64,000 bases of DNA from an uncultured Chryseobacterium sp. (GCA_913774355.1 CAJYGB010000016.1:297158-361157), one strand, 5' to 3'; positions 8,607 through 18,018 are shown, counted from the first letter of the stretch. Numbers and translations: made by a program. The notes: generated by a model from the sequence alone, not told the origin.

Positions 8607-9461
8607 TTATGCCTGGGAAGTCAGCAGATTTACAGTTTTAGCAACAGTATTTCTGATGTCCGTTCTCTTTACGATAAAATCCACAAATCCTTTCTCCTGA
8701 AGGAATTCCGAGGTCTGGAAGCCTTCCGGCAAGTCTCTTCCGATGGTCTCACGGATAACCCTTGGCCCGGCAAATCCGATCAGGGCACCCGGCTCTGCCA
8801 TGATGATATCGGCAGTCATTGCGAATGAAGCGGTAATTCCTCCAAAGGTAGGATCACAAAGATAAGCGATATATAAAAGCCCTGCTTCTGAAAGCTGTGC
8901 GAGTTTCGCCTGTACTTTTGCCAGCTGCATCAGAGAATACGTCGCTTCCTGCATCCTGGCTCCTCCGGACTGGCAGATGATCATATACGGAAGTTTTTTC
9001 TCAATACAATAATCAACCGCTCTTCTGATTTTTTCACCCATTACGGAGCCTAAAGAACCTCCGATGAAAGCGAAATCCATACATGAAACGACCATTTCGG
9101 TTCCTTTTACGGTTCCTACGGCATTTCTGATGGAATCGGTAAGCTTTGTTTTGGCTTTCACTTCTTTCAGACGGTCTGTATAAGACTTGGTGTCTTTGAA
9201 GTTAAGGATATCAATACTTTCAACATTGGCATCCAGCTCAGTGAATTTTCCTTCATCGAAAAGGATATCAAAAAATTCTGCACTTCCTATTCTTACATGG
9301 AAACCGTCTTCCGGAGAAACATAGCTGTTTCTTTTCAGCTCGTCATGCTCAACAATTTTTCCCGAAGGAGTCTGATGCCAAAGACCTTTTGGAACGTCTT
9401 TCTTCTCATCTGTAGAGGTCGTAATATTTTGTGCTTTTCTTTTAAACCACTCGAATGCCAT
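8607..9461 (-). CDS. accD: Acetyl-CoA carboxylase carboxyltransferase subunit beta
   Basis: A 284-aa cytoplasmic protein that pairs with AccA to transfer carboxyl from biotin-BCCP to acetyl-CoA, the committed step of fatty acid synthesis. The crotonase-type core is clear: [20 protein letters not shown] (about residues 125-144), QSGGARMQE and FGGITASFA. In most bacteria the N-terminus holds a four-cysteine zinc ribbon. Here the equivalent region (residues 27-55) reads [11 protein letters not shown], then [13 protein letters not shown], keeping the fold pattern but with every zinc cysteine replaced. This cysteine-free form is, to my knowledge, usual in flavobacteria. The gene follows fbaA on the same strand. 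Confidence 0.95.
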   Translation of the reverse strand: MAFEWFKRKAQNITTSTDEKKDVPKGLWHQTPSGKIVEHDELKRNSYVSPEDGFHVRIGSAEFFDILFDEGKFTELDANVESIDILNFKDTKSYTDRLKEVKAKTKLTDSIRNAVGTVKGTEMVVSCMDFAFIGGSLGSVMGEKIRRAVDYCIEKKLPYMIICQSGGARMQEATYSLMQLAKVQAKLAQLSEAGLLYIAYLCDPTFGGITASFAMTADIIMAEPGALIGFAGPRVIRETIGRDLPEGFQTSEFLQEKGFVDFIVKRTDIRNTVAKTVNLLTSQA

Positions 9462-9492
9462 ATTGTATATAATTGATGTTTAATAAATGATA

Positions 9493-9537
9493 AGAGATGA
9501 AGCAAGTAGTTTTCCAAAAAGTACTTGCTTCATCTCT
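9493..9537. other. Long perfect hairpin between fbaA and accD
   Basis: A 16-bp perfect stem (AGAGATGAAGCAAGTA and its complement) with a 13-nt loop lies in the 88-bp fbaA-accD gap. There is no clear T tract on either side, so it may be an mRNA-processing or stability element or a weak terminator rather than a standard terminator. Confidence 0.6.
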
Positions 9538-9549
9538 GCCATTCATAAT

Positions 9550-10620
9550 TTATTTAAGCGTATTTACGTTATTTAAATCTTCAAATGCCTGAACCAATCG
9601 CTTAGCGAAAGTTTCTTCTCCTTTTCTTACCCATACTCTAGGATCGTAGAATTTCTTGTTCGGCTTCTCTTCGCCGTCCGGATTTCCGATCTGTGATCTT
9701 AAATAATCGATGTTATCCACCATATAATCTCTGATTCCTTCGGTATAAGCGAACTGTAGGTCGGTATCGATGTTCATTTTGATCACACCGTAGTCGATCG
9801 CTTCTCTGATTTCCTCAATCGTAGAACCTGAACCTCCGTGGAATACAAAGTTGATCGGTTTTTCAGCCGTTCCGAATTTCTCCTGAACGTATTTTTGGGA
9901 ATTGTCAAGAATTTTCGGGGTAAGAACCACATTGCCCGGCTTGTAAACTCCGTGTACGTTTCCGAAAGCCGCCGCGATAGTGAAATTGTCGGAAATCGCT
10001 TTTAATTTTTCATAAGTATAAGCGATGTCTTCCGGTTGGGTATATAATTTGGAATTGTCAACGTCTGAATTGTCAACGCCGTCTTCTTCTCCCCCTGTTA
10101 CCCCGATTTCCACCTCAAGCGTCATCTGAAGCTTAGCCATTCTTTCGAAATACTGTGCAGAAATTTCCAAATTTTCTTCCAAAGATTCTTCAGAAAGATC
10201 GAGCATATGGGAAGAGTAAAGGGATTTTCCGGTCTGCTTGTAGAATTCTTCATTGGCATCCATTAATCCATCGATCCAAGGCAATAATTTCTTGGCGCAA
10301 TGATCGGTGTGAAGAATAACGGTTGCCCCGTAAGCTTCAGCCAGGGTATGGATATGTTTTGCTCCGGCCACCGCTCCCAAGACAGCCGCTTTCTGCCCGT
10401 CGTTGCTTAGTCCTTTTCCTGCATTATAAGCAGCACCACCGTTAGAAAACTGGATGATAACAGGTGAGTTGAGTTTTGCGGCAGTTTCCATTACTGCGTT
10501 TATGTTGCTGGAACCAATTACGTTTACTGCAGGTAATGCATATTTGTTTTCTTTAGCATGCTGAAAAATATCAGTAACTAATTGACCTGTGGCAACTCCT
10601 GCCGGGAAAATTCTGCTCAT
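9550..10620 (-). CDS. fbaA: Class II fructose-bisphosphate aldolase
   Basis: A 356-aa zinc-dependent aldolase that splits fructose 1,6-bisphosphate into glyceraldehyde 3-phosphate and dihydroxyacetone phosphate in glycolysis, and runs in reverse in gluconeogenesis. Visible motifs are the zinc/catalytic ILHTDHCAKK (about residues 100-109), the acidic catalytic region with EVEIGVTGGEEDG, GNVHGVYKPGN with a zinc His, and the phosphate-binding HGGSGS. Length and order match the E. coli FbaA subtype. It is followed on the same strand by accD after a strong hairpin. Confidence 0.96.
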   Translation of the reverse strand: MSRIFPAGVATGQLVTDIFQHAKENKYALPAVNVIGSSNINAVMETAAKLNSPVIIQFSNGGAAYNAGKGLSNDGQKAAVLGAVAGAKHIHTLAEAYGATVILHTDHCAKKLLPWIDGLMDANEEFYKQTGKSLYSSHMLDLSEESLEENLEISAQYFERMAKLQMTLEVEIGVTGGEEDGVDNSDVDNSKLYTQPEDIAYTYEKLKAISDNFTIAAAFGNVHGVYKPGNVVLTPKILDNSQKYVQEKFGTAEKPINFVFHGGSGSTIEEIREAIDYGVIKMNIDTDLQFAYTEGIRDYMVDNIDYLRSQIGNPDGEEKPNKKFYDPRVWVRKGEETFAKRLVQAFEDLNNVNTLK

Positions 10621-10689
10621 GTTTTGCTTTTTAATATAATTATAGGGTGTTTTTAATTCCTGTAAAGGTAATCATTTTTAAAAATATGC

Positions 10690-11556
10690 TTAATTTCTTT
10701 TGTCCCTTCCCCAAAGCAGCTTCTGGCGGATGGTTTCATAAAAACTCAGGTTGTTTGGCTGTACCAGCAGGATCTGGAAATCAGCCTTTCTGATCACAAT
10801 TTCCTGATCGGTTTCAATATGGATCAGCCGCGAGTCCAGCGAAAGGGAATATTGAGGAACCCTGCTTTCCACCTTAAATTTTATTTCTACCCGGTCATTC
10901 ACCACCAAAGGTCTTACATTGAGATTATGGGGTGCAATAGGCGTGATGACGAAATTTTCGTTGTTCGGGGAAATGATAGGTCCGCCTGAACTTAATGAAT
11001 AGGCTGTGGAACCGGTAGGCGTTGAAACGATAACGCCGTCGCCCCAGAATACGTTCAGGAATTCATCATTAATATAGGAATCTACCGTGATCATGGAGGT
11101 CGTCTCTTTTCTTGAAACCGTAACGTCATTCAGGGCATACGGAAAAAAATCTTCAAAAACAGGAGAAACTACATGGATCACTGAACGTCGGCTGGTCTTC
11201 ACATCGCCTTTCAGGATAGAATCAAGGGCATTGAATGCTTCTTCCTTCGTAAAGCTGGCTAGAAATCCCAGTCTTCCGGTATTGACACCGACGATCGGAA
11301 TTTCCAGGTCTTCAATAAAAGTAAGGGAATTCACAATGGTTCCGTCGCCTCCGAAAGTAAAGAACAGGTCCACTTCCTTATCCAGAAGATCTTGCTTGCA
11401 ATTGAAGGTTTCGAATATTTTTGAAAACTGAAGAGCTTCGGCCATTTCATCATACAAAACAGATTTTACGCCTCTGCTTTCCAGCTCTGAAATAAACTTG
11501 CTTAAGTATAAAAAAGTATCAAGATCTTTTTTCTGAGAATATATGGCTGCCTTCAT
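10690..11556 (-). CDS. nadK: NAD kinase
   Basis: A 288-aa enzyme that phosphorylates NAD to NADP. The diagnostic FFTFGGDGTIVNSL (GGDG motif, about residues 66-73) and the PTGSTAYSLSSGGPI block (about 180-194) are both present, and length is normal. It lies 6 bp after a CBS-domain gene on the same strand, an arrangement typical of flavobacteria. The two are almost certainly co-transcribed. Confidence 0.95.
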   Translation of the reverse strand: MKAAIYSQKKDLDTFLYLSKFISELESRGVKSVLYDEMAEALQFSKIFETFNCKQDLLDKEVDLFFTFGGDGTIVNSLTFIEDLEIPIVGVNTGRLGFLASFTKEEAFNALDSILKGDVKTSRRSVIHVVSPVFEDFFPYALNDVTVSRKETTSMITVDSYINDEFLNVFWGDGVIVSTPTGSTAYSLSSGGPIISPNNENFVITPIAPHNLNVRPLVVNDRVEIKFKVESRVPQYSLSLDSRLIHIETDQEIVIRKADFQILLVQPNNLSFYETIRQKLLWGRDKRN

Positions 11557-11562
11557 CCGTGT

Positions 11563-12213
11563 TTAAATTTCTATAAATTTCTGGAAAAACCCGAATCTGT
11601 CCTGCAACAGGTCCGATTTTTCATCAGAGTAATACTTCTGCACAATGCGGTAATCGTACCGGTCGAATGTTTCATCAATAGAACTCAGGTTTTCATTGCT
11701 GATCTTAATCGTTACCTGAAGCACCTCATCCGACATAAAACTGATAAATGCACCGTAAAACTTGGAGTTGTTGCTTTCCACGATATTGGCAATTTCCGTC
11801 ATGGAATATTTCCTGGCCGGCGTTTCAATGGTGAGAATGGCTCCCGATTCAGAGAACAGCGGATATTTCGAAAAATCCTGGAAAATATCTTCACAGCTGA
11901 TATAGCCCAGATACTTCTCCGCTTTGTTGATCACCGGAATGATGTTGGAATTAAATGTATAGAACAGCCGTATGCTGTCCATAATGTTATTGTCTTCCAG
12001 AATCGCAAAACGCTCGATCTGATGCTCAAGCTCTTTCAGGGGTCCTTCTGCTTCATACAGAAAATCCTGAGCCAGTGCTCCGTAAAAGTGGTGGGATTTT
12101 TTGATGAAAATATGAGAATATCCAAATGCTTCTAACATTTCCCTCGCTGATTCTATCGAGTCAGAAAGGCTGAAACACGGGAAGTCTTTTGAGATATAGT
12201 CCTTGATAAACAT
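11563..12213 (-). CDS. CBS-domain protein (AcuB-like)
   Basis: A 216-aa cytoplasmic protein with two CBS-type repeats in the first ~130 residues (MFIKDYISKDFPCFSLSDSI at the start; ISCEDIFQDFSKYPLF in the second). A C-terminal ACT-like segment follows (GAILTIETPARKYSMTEIA). CBS pairs usually bind adenosyl nucleotides, so a regulatory role near NAD kinase is plausible but not shown. It is the first gene of the pair, only 6 bp before nadK. Confidence 0.85.
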   Translation of the reverse strand: MFIKDYISKDFPCFSLSDSIESAREMLEAFGYSHIFIKKSHHFYGALAQDFLYEAEGPLKELEHQIERFAILEDNNIMDSIRLFYTFNSNIIPVINKAEKYLGYISCEDIFQDFSKYPLFSESGAILTIETPARKYSMTEIANIVESNNSKFYGAFISFMSDEVLQVTIKISNENLSSIDETFDRYDYRIVQKYYSDEKSDLLQDRFGFFQKFIEI

Positions 12214-12298
12214 TGTGCTAATTTATAAAAAATTAAACGAAACTTTTTCTGAAATATTGGTTTTTTTTCTGAAAAAACCAAAAAAGTAAATTTAAAAT

Positions 12299-12328
12299 TT
12301 GTTCGTGACGAAAAAAGAAGTATCTTTG
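12299..12328 (+). promoter_or_regulatory. Orphan flavobacterial promoter
   Basis: TTG (12299-12301), a 19-nt spacer and TATCTTTG (12321-12328) form an exact TTG-N19-TAnnTTTG promoter on the + strand. No + strand gene follows: both neighbours are on the - strand. A hairpin with a T tract comes about 40 nt later, so the transcript would be very short. Confidence 0.55.
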
Positions 12329-12335
12329 TCGCCTT

Positions 12336-12400
12336 TCATTTTTACTTTTTATTAGATTTATTTCAAACTGCAATGTCTGTAAGGCACATGCAGTTTTTTA
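12336..12400 (+). ncRNA. Candidate ~65-nt small RNA ending in an intrinsic terminator
   Basis: From the start point predicted by the orphan promoter, the transcript would run through U/A-rich sequence into a stem AAACTGCA / TGCAGTTT (12365-12372 and 12389-12396), extended inside by TGT/ACA and followed by a run of T. Promoter plus terminator with no coding frame between is the architecture of a small RNA. Alternatively the hairpin simply terminates the convergent methyltransferase gene, which ends at 12398 on the other strand. No known RNA family was recognised. Confidence 0.35.
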
Positions 12401-12928
12401 TTTTAGGGCCTTGGCAAACTCCCACATCACGATCCCGCCGCATACACTTACATTCAGGGAATGCTTGGTTCCCAACTGCGGAATTTCCACGAAAGAATCG
12501 ATATTCGGCAATGCTTCATCGCTGATTCCTTCCACTTCATTCCCTAAGATCACCGCGTATTTTTTAGATGAGTCAATGATAAAATCGGTAATCATCCGGC
12601 TGCCGGTCGTCTGTTCGATACCTACGATTTCAAAACCCTGGGCCTTCAGATCATCGATGGTCGCATTAATATCATTCTCATAGCTCCAGTCTACACTTTC
12701 GGTAGCCCCTAAAGCTGCTTTATGGATCTCCCTGTGAGGCGGCTGCGGCGTAATTCCGCACAGGATAATCTTCCTGATCAGAAAAGCATCTGCCGTTCTG
12801 AAAGTTGCTCCTACATTGTGCATACTCCTGATATTGTCCAGGACCACCACCAGCGGAATTTTTTCAACGGATTTAAATGTTTCCACATCCAGCCTGTTGA
12901 GTTCTTCCAGTTTTAATTTCTGTACCAA
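12398..12928 (-). CDS. TrmH/SpoU-family RNA 2'-O-methyltransferase
   Basis: A 176-aa SPOUT-fold methyltransferase. The three SpoU motifs are visible: LDNIRSMHNVGATFRTADAF with the catalytic Arg (about residues 31-50), VILGNEVEGIS (about 125-135) and the knot region IPQLGTKHSLNVSVCGGIVM broken across about 147-168. There is no N-terminal substrate-binding domain, so the RNA target (tRNA or 23S rRNA) cannot be told. It is 62 bp downstream of the bestrophin gene on the same strand. Confidence 0.88.
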   Translation of the reverse strand: MVQKLKLEELNRLDVETFKSVEKIPLVVVLDNIRSMHNVGATFRTADAFLIRKIILCGITPQPPHREIHKAALGATESVDWSYENDINATIDDLKAQGFEIVGIEQTTGSRMITDFIIDSSKKYAVILGNEVEGISDEALPNIDSFVEIPQLGTKHSLNVSVCGGIVMWEFAKALK

Positions 12929-12990
12929 TTTTTATTTTTTTGGCAAAATTAGGTATAAATATTTACGATTTCCAGCCGGAAACGGATTTA

Positions 12991-13872
12991 TTATTTTTGA
13001 GATTCCATAATCTGATGCACATTTTTCTCGATATTCTGGGCAATAGTCTCCATCGGGATATCGTTTTCATCATTATTGAAGGGGTCTTCGATTTCCTCGG
13101 CAATCAGTTCAAGACTCATCAGTACGTAATAAATAAAAACGGTTAAAGGAATAATGTAATTCCCGATATTGATCACATAGGCAATGGGCAAGGCTAGAAC
13201 ATACAGGATGATAAACTTCTTGATGAAAGAAGAATAGGAATAGGGAATCGGTGTGTTCTTGATCCTTTCACAGCCGCCGCAGACATCCAGGAATCCGGAA
13301 AGCTGGGTGTCGAGATACAGCATTTCCACATCGGAGATTTTTCCTTCTTTTTTCAGTTGGTTCAGCTGCCGGCTCATCAGGATCACCAATTCGCTCGGCC
13401 CGTGGCTCTTCAGTTCCTTTTCTATTTCCGAGTAATCCTCATCCAAAGCCAGGCGGGTCGATTCTTTCGACAGGTGCTTGGCCAGAAGGTGCGGAAAGAA
13501 TTTCAGGTAACGGCTGATCTGTTCGGTATTTTGTCGGTCGTTTCCTAAAATCATGCTGGTTTTTATCGCAAAGTTCCGGGTATCGTTCACCAGTTTTCCC
13601 CAGAGTTTCCGTCCTTCCCACCAGCGGTCATACGCCGTATTGGTTCTGAAAACCAGTAATAAAGAAAGCACGAATCCAAGTAAAGAATGAATCAGTCCGA
13701 CATTGCTGATGCCGGATTTCGAGTTAAGCCGGAAATATTCGAGCTCAAGGTATTCCACGCCCCAGGAATACAGTCCGACCAGGATCATGCTCGGAAACAG
13801 GATCTTCAATGTATCGCTTTTATGCAGGCTGAAAAGGATTTTCAGAAAATGTTTGGTGTTGTAAACTCTCAT
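12991..13872 (-). CDS. Bestrophin-family channel protein
   Basis: A 293-aa membrane protein of the bestrophin (UPF0187, YneE-like) family of anion or cation channels. The family signature NTAYDRWWEGRKLWGKLVND (about residues 78-97) is intact. Helices lie at about 28-45, 63-78, 215-235 and 240-256, and LELIAEEIEDPFNNDENDIP near the end is the conserved acidic C-terminal clasp. Length matches bacterial homologues. Ion selectivity is not predictable from sequence alone. Confidence 0.9.
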   Translation of the reverse strand: MRVYNTKHFLKILFSLHKSDTLKILFPSMILVGLYSWGVEYLELEYFRLNSKSGISNVGLIHSLLGFVLSLLLVFRTNTAYDRWWEGRKLWGKLVNDTRNFAIKTSMILGNDRQNTEQISRYLKFFPHLLAKHLSKESTRLALDEDYSEIEKELKSHGPSELVILMSRQLNQLKKEGKISDVEMLYLDTQLSGFLDVCGGCERIKNTPIPYSYSSFIKKFIILYVLALPIAYVINIGNYIIPLTVFIYYVLMSLELIAEEIEDPFNNDENDIPMETIAQNIEKNVHQIMESQK

Positions 13873-13982
13873 AGATAAGGTTGGTCCTACAAATATAAAT
13901 TTTTCATTTTATCCCTGCTTTACGGGAAGCCGTAATTTTTCCCGGCTAAACTGATGGTTATTTGTTATAAAAATTATCAAAA

Positions 13983-14147
13983 ATGGGATATTACAGAAAA
14001 GGACATTTTAAGAAAGACGGAACGTGGGTAAGCGGGCATTATGTAAATGCCTTCGGACGCGGAAAAAGGAAAGCAAAAAGTCCGCAGGGCTGTGCTGTAA
14101 TTATATTAGGAGGCTTGGTCTCGCTGTTGGTTTATTTTATAAGGTAG
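13983..14147 (+). CDS. Small single-pass membrane protein (54 aa)
   Basis: ATG at 13983 opens a 54-codon frame ending TAG at 14147. The N-terminal half is basic and aromatic (MGYYRKGHFKKDGTWVSGHY), followed by a Lys/Arg-rich stretch and a C-terminal hydrophobic helix (CAVIILGGLVSLLVYFI). This would place a positively charged head on one side of the membrane. The strong amino-acid bias, the tail-anchored layout and the isolated position between two genes support a real gene, but no function is known. Confidence 0.55.
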   Translation: MGYYRKGHFKKDGTWVSGHYVNAFGRGKRKAKSPQGCAVIILGGLVSLLVYFIR

Positions 14148-14251
14148 AAGATTACAGGAGGCTGATGGAAAATGATAACTGATTATTAACTTTAAAATTT
14201 TCCAGGATTTCAAAAAAGTGCTATTTTTAGTCTCACTAAATACCACACAAA

Positions 14252-15121
14252 ATGATTCTTGAGAACGTAGATGCTGTTACCGATATCAGTAAAGAGGATT
14301 TTCAGAAAAATTATTTTAAAAAACAGAAGCCCCTCCTGATCAAAAATTTTGCGAGCCGCTGGGAAGCTTTTGATCTATGGAATCTCGATTATATCAGGGA
14401 AAAAGCGGGCGAACAGGAAGTTCCGCTGTACGACAACAAACCTGCGGATGCCGGCAAAAGCTCCGACGCTCCCGTGACCCACATGAAAATGAAAGAATAT
14501 ATCGATACGATAAAAAGTAAACCTTCAGATCTTAGGATTTTCTTTTATATCATTACCGACCGGCTCCCGGAACTGCTGAAAAACTTTACCTACCCAGATC
14601 TGGGAATGAAATTTTTCAAACGCCTTCCGACCTTATTTTTCGGCGGAAGCGAAGCCCATGTGCTGATGCATTATGATGTGGACCTGGGGGATTTTCTGCA
14701 TATTCATTTTGAAGGGAAGAAGAGAATCTTGTTATTTGATCAGAAACAATCGGCTTTCCTGTATAAAGTTCCGTTGTCGGTACATACCGTTTATGACCTG
14801 GATTACGAAAATCCCGATTACGAAAAATTTCCGGCCCTGAAGCACGCCAAAGGTTTTGAAATATTTATGGAACACGGCGATGCACTTTTTATTCCCGGGG
14901 CATTCTGGCATTTCAACCGCTATTTGGAACCGGGATTCTCCATGTCGCTGCGGGCATTGCCCAACAAACCTGCCGTTTTCGCCAATATGCTGTACCATGT
15001 ATTTATCATGCGGTATGCCGATAAGATGATGCGGAAACTATTCAAAGCAAAATGGGTAAATTATAAACAGAAGTGGGCCTATAAAAAGAGTTCGAAGGCT
15101 TTACTGAATTTAAATAACTAA
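14252..15121 (+). CDS. Cupin-like (JmjC-type) oxygenase-fold protein
   Basis: A 289-aa protein of the Cupin_8 / JmjC-like group. MHYDVD (about residues 138-143) supplies the HxD iron-ligand pair, and FHIHFEGKKRILLFD-type sequence (LHIHFEGKKRILLF) follows. The distal His is likely in FIPGAFWHFNRYLEPG (about 213-228). Bacterial members are Fe(II)/2-oxoglutarate hydroxylases or lack activity; the substrate is unknown. The gene is preceded by the 54-aa gene and followed by a 300-bp non-coding gap before mutS. Confidence 0.8.
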   Translation: MILENVDAVTDISKEDFQKNYFKKQKPLLIKNFASRWEAFDLWNLDYIREKAGEQEVPLYDNKPADAGKSSDAPVTHMKMKEYIDTIKSKPSDLRIFFYIITDRLPELLKNFTYPDLGMKFFKRLPTLFFGGSEAHVLMHYDVDLGDFLHIHFEGKKRILLFDQKQSAFLYKVPLSVHTVYDLDYENPDYEKFPALKHAKGFEIFMEHGDALFIPGAFWHFNRYLEPGFSMSLRALPNKPAVFANMLYHVFIMRYADKMMRKLFKAKWVNYKQKWAYKKSSKALLNLNN

Positions 15122-15422
15122 ACTTTTTAAGTTTTTTAATACAAATGTCTGAATATCAGGTATGAATTTAGATTTGGTGAAATGTTGGCTGAAAGAAAAA
15201 AATATTTCTTGTGACCAAGTTAGACAACTGAATTTTTTCGCAGAATAAGAAAGTTTGTGATCTTTGTTAAGTGAAACGGCTTTGTGAACTTAAAAACAGT
15301 TAGTAGTCATAAAATCTTTGTGGGCTTTGCGTTTAAGTAAAACAAATATATAGCTTTTCAAAAACTTTACTTCTACTATTTTATTTCCTATTTTTACCGT
15401 CCTAATTCAAGAAAAGATTTTA
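15122..15422. other. Non-coding gap upstream of mutS
   Basis: About 300 bp with no convincing gene. It is A/T-rich and contains a short 28-codon frame (15162-15248) without supporting signals. Nothing clearly regulatory was recognised. Confidence 0.5.
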
Positions 15423-18014
15423 ATGGCAAAGGCAGCGAAAAAAGAAACCCCGTTAATGACCCAGTACAACACCATCAAGGCGAAATATCCTAATGCACTT
15501 CTGCTATTCCGGGTCGGGGATTTTTATGAAACTTTCGGGCAGGATGCCGTGCGGACGTCCCAGATCTTGGGAATTGTCCTTACCAAAAGGGCCAATGGCG
15601 AAGGCCATATCGAGCTGGCCGGATTTCCGCATCACTCCGTGGATTCTTATCTTCCGAAGCTGGTACGGGCCGGAATGCGGGTGGCCATCTGCGACCAGCT
15701 GGAAGACCCGAAAATGGTAAAGGGAATCGTAAAAAGAGGGGTTACGGAACTGGTGACGCCTGGTGTAACTTTCAACGACCAGGTGCTGAATTCCAAAAAG
15801 AATAATTTCCTGCTTTCGCTGCATAAAGAAAAAGAGAAATACGGGATTTCCCTGGTGGATATTTCTACCGGGGAATTTCTGGTAAGCGAGGGAAACCTGG
15901 AAAAGCTGATCCACATTGTCAATACTTTCGATCCGAGTGAAATTATTTACCAGCGAAGTGTTCAGATTCCGGAACAGCTTAAAAACAAAAATGCCTTCAA
16001 GCTGGAAGACTGGGCCTATCAATACAATTTTGCGTACGAAAAACTGACGAATCATTTCAAAACCAATTCGTTAAAAGGGTTTGGGATTGAAGGCCAGCAG
16101 CTGGCAATTACGGCAGCAGGTGCTATTTTTGCTTATCTCGTAGAAGATACGCATCATAATTTATTATCACACATTACCAAAATCCAGGTTATTCCGCAGG
16201 AGGATTTCCTGATGATGGACCATTTTACGCTGAGGAACCTCGAAATCGTATATCCCAGCCATCCGCAGGGAAAATCCTTGCTGGACATCATCGATAAGAC
16301 GTCAACACCGATGGGTGGAAGGCTGTTGAGACGGAGAATTATTTTACCACTGAAATCAGTCGGTGAAATCAACAGGCGGCTTTCTTTAATTGACTTTTTA
16401 AATGAAAATGATCAGCTTAAATACGAAATTTCCCAGCTGTTGAAATCCATTTCGGATCTGGACCGGCTGATGGGGAAACTGGCAGCGGAAAAAATATGTC
16501 CCAAAGAGCTGGGCTACCTTCGCCAAAGCCTGATTAATATTCATAAAATCAAAGCCCTGCTTCATCCGCATGCCGATGTATTGGCCTGGCTGGATCCCCT
16601 ATATGATCAGGACGAACTGATCAAATGCCTTCAGAACCACCTGAACGACGAGCTGCCGGTGAATCTGGCAAAAGGAAATGTAATTAAAGATGGGATTTCG
16701 GAGGAACTCGATACGTTGAGAGGCCTGCAGTCCAAAGGAAGAGGCTTCCTGGATGAAATGTGCCAAAGAGAAATCGAAAGAACGGGAATTTCAAGCCTGA
16801 AAATAGATTTCAACAACGTCTTCGGCTATTATATTGAAGTAAGGAATACCCACAAAGATAAAGTTCCGGCTGACTGGCTGAGAAAACAGACGCTGGTGAA
16901 CGCCGAACGCTACATTACCGAAGAGCTGAAAGAATACGAAAACCAGATCCTCGGTGCCGAAGAGAAAATAGGAGTCCTGGAAAACGAACTGTACCGTAAG
17001 GTGTGCAGTGAAACAATGATTTACATCGATCATATTCAGGAAAACTCAAATATTATCGCGCAGCTGGACGTGGCAGTCGGTTTGTCCGAACTTGCTGTTT
17101 CGGAGAGTTATACGAAGCCTGTTTTAACGGAAACTTTTGCCATCGATTTAAAAGAAGCAAGGCATCCGATTATCGAAAATGCCTTGCCGTTAGGAGAAAA
17201 ATATATTCCTAATGATCTTTTCCTCGATAAAGATTCTCAGCAGATCATTATGGTTACCGGACCGAACATGGCGGGTAAATCGGCGATCCTACGACAGACC
17301 GCAATCGTCTGCTTAATGGCTCAGATCGGAAGCTTTGTGCCGGCCAAACATGCGGAAATCGGGATTTTAGATAAAATTTTTACCAGGGTAGGGGCCACGG
17401 ATAATATTTCTGCCGGAGAATCGACTTTCATGGTGGAAATGAACGAAGCCGCCAATATTCTGAATAATATTTCCGAACGAAGCCTGATCCTGCTGGATGA
17501 AATAGGCCGCGGAACTTCCACCTATGACGGAGTTTCGATCGCGTGGGCGATTGCAGAATACCTTCACCAGCATCCGACGCAGGCCAAAACACTATTTGCC
17601 ACGCATTACCATGAACTTAATGAAATGACGATAAATTTCGAGCGGGTAAAAAACTTCCATGTTTCCATTCAGGAGAACAAAGGGAACATTATCTTTTTAA
17701 GGAAGCTGGTGCCGGGCGGAAGCGAGCATAGTTTCGGGATTCATGTGGCCAAGCTGGCCGGGATGCCTGCAAAGGTGGTAAACCGTGCCAATGAAATCCT
17801 GAAAACGCTGGAAGCCAGCCGGACGCAGGGAGGAGGTTCGTCAGAAAAGATCAAAAGGGTAACGGAAGAAAACCTGCAGCTTTCTTTCTTTCAGCTGGAT
17901 GATCCTGTGTTGGAAAATATTCGGGAAGAACTGACGAAAATAGACATCAATACTTTAACGCCAATTGAAGCTCTAATGAAACTGAATTCAATTAAAAAGA
18001 TGATCGGAGGATAA
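15423..18014 (+). CDS. mutS: DNA mismatch repair protein MutS
   Basis: A full-length 863-aa MutS that recognises mismatches and small loops as the first step of mismatch repair. The mismatch-reading FxE motif is in RVGDFYETFG (about residues 30-40). The connector and clamp regions follow, with the Walker A GPNMAGKS at about 613-620, Walker B in LILLDEIGRGTSTYDG, and the downstream ATHYHELNEM. Its intactness means the many frameshifts in the accessory island are not explained by a broken mutS in this window. Confidence 0.97.
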   Translation: MAKAAKKETPLMTQYNTIKAKYPNALLLFRVGDFYETFGQDAVRTSQILGIVLTKRANGEGHIELAGFPHHSVDSYLPKLVRAGMRVAICDQLEDPKMVKGIVKRGVTELVTPGVTFNDQVLNSKKNNFLLSLHKEKEKYGISLVDISTGEFLVSEGNLEKLIHIVNTFDPSEIIYQRSVQIPEQLKNKNAFKLEDWAYQYNFAYEKLTNHFKTNSLKGFGIEGQQLAITAAGAIFAYLVEDTHHNLLSHITKIQVIPQEDFLMMDHFTLRNLEIVYPSHPQGKSLLDIIDKTSTPMGGRLLRRRIILPLKSVGEINRRLSLIDFLNENDQLKYEISQLLKSISDLDRLMGKLAAEKICPKELGYLRQSLINIHKIKALLHPHADVLAWLDPLYDQDELIKCLQNHLNDELPVNLAKGNVIKDGISEELDTLRGLQSKGRGFLDEMCQREIERTGISSLKIDFNNVFGYYIEVRNTHKDKVPADWLRKQTLVNAERYITEELKEYENQILGAEEKIGVLENELYRKVCSETMIYIDHIQENSNIIAQLDVAVGLSELAVSESYTKPVLTETFAIDLKEARHPIIENALPLGEKYIPNDLFLDKDSQQIIMVTGPNMAGKSAILRQTAIVCLMAQIGSFVPAKHAEIGILDKIFTRVGATDNISAGESTFMVEMNEAANILNNISERSLILLDEIGRGTSTYDGVSIAWAIAEYLHQHPTQAKTLFATHYHELNEMTINFERVKNFHVSIQENKGNIIFLRKLVPGGSEHSFGIHVAKLAGMPAKVVNRANEILKTLEASRTQGGGSSEKIKRVTEENLQLSFFQLDDPVLENIREELTKIDINTLTPIEALMKLNSIKKMIGG

Positions 18015-18018
18015 ATAT

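Noticed and set aside
15162-15248. 28-codon frame upstream of mutS
   Set aside because: Too short, and no promoter, conservation or distinctive composition was visible.
15504-16055. 183-aa open frame antisense to mutS
   Set aside because: Lies wholly inside the intact mutS gene and has no independent support.
15423-18014. Mutator background explaining the homopolymer frameshifts
   Set aside because: mutS is full length with all motifs and the core genes in the window are otherwise intact, so a general mutator state is not supported from this sequence.
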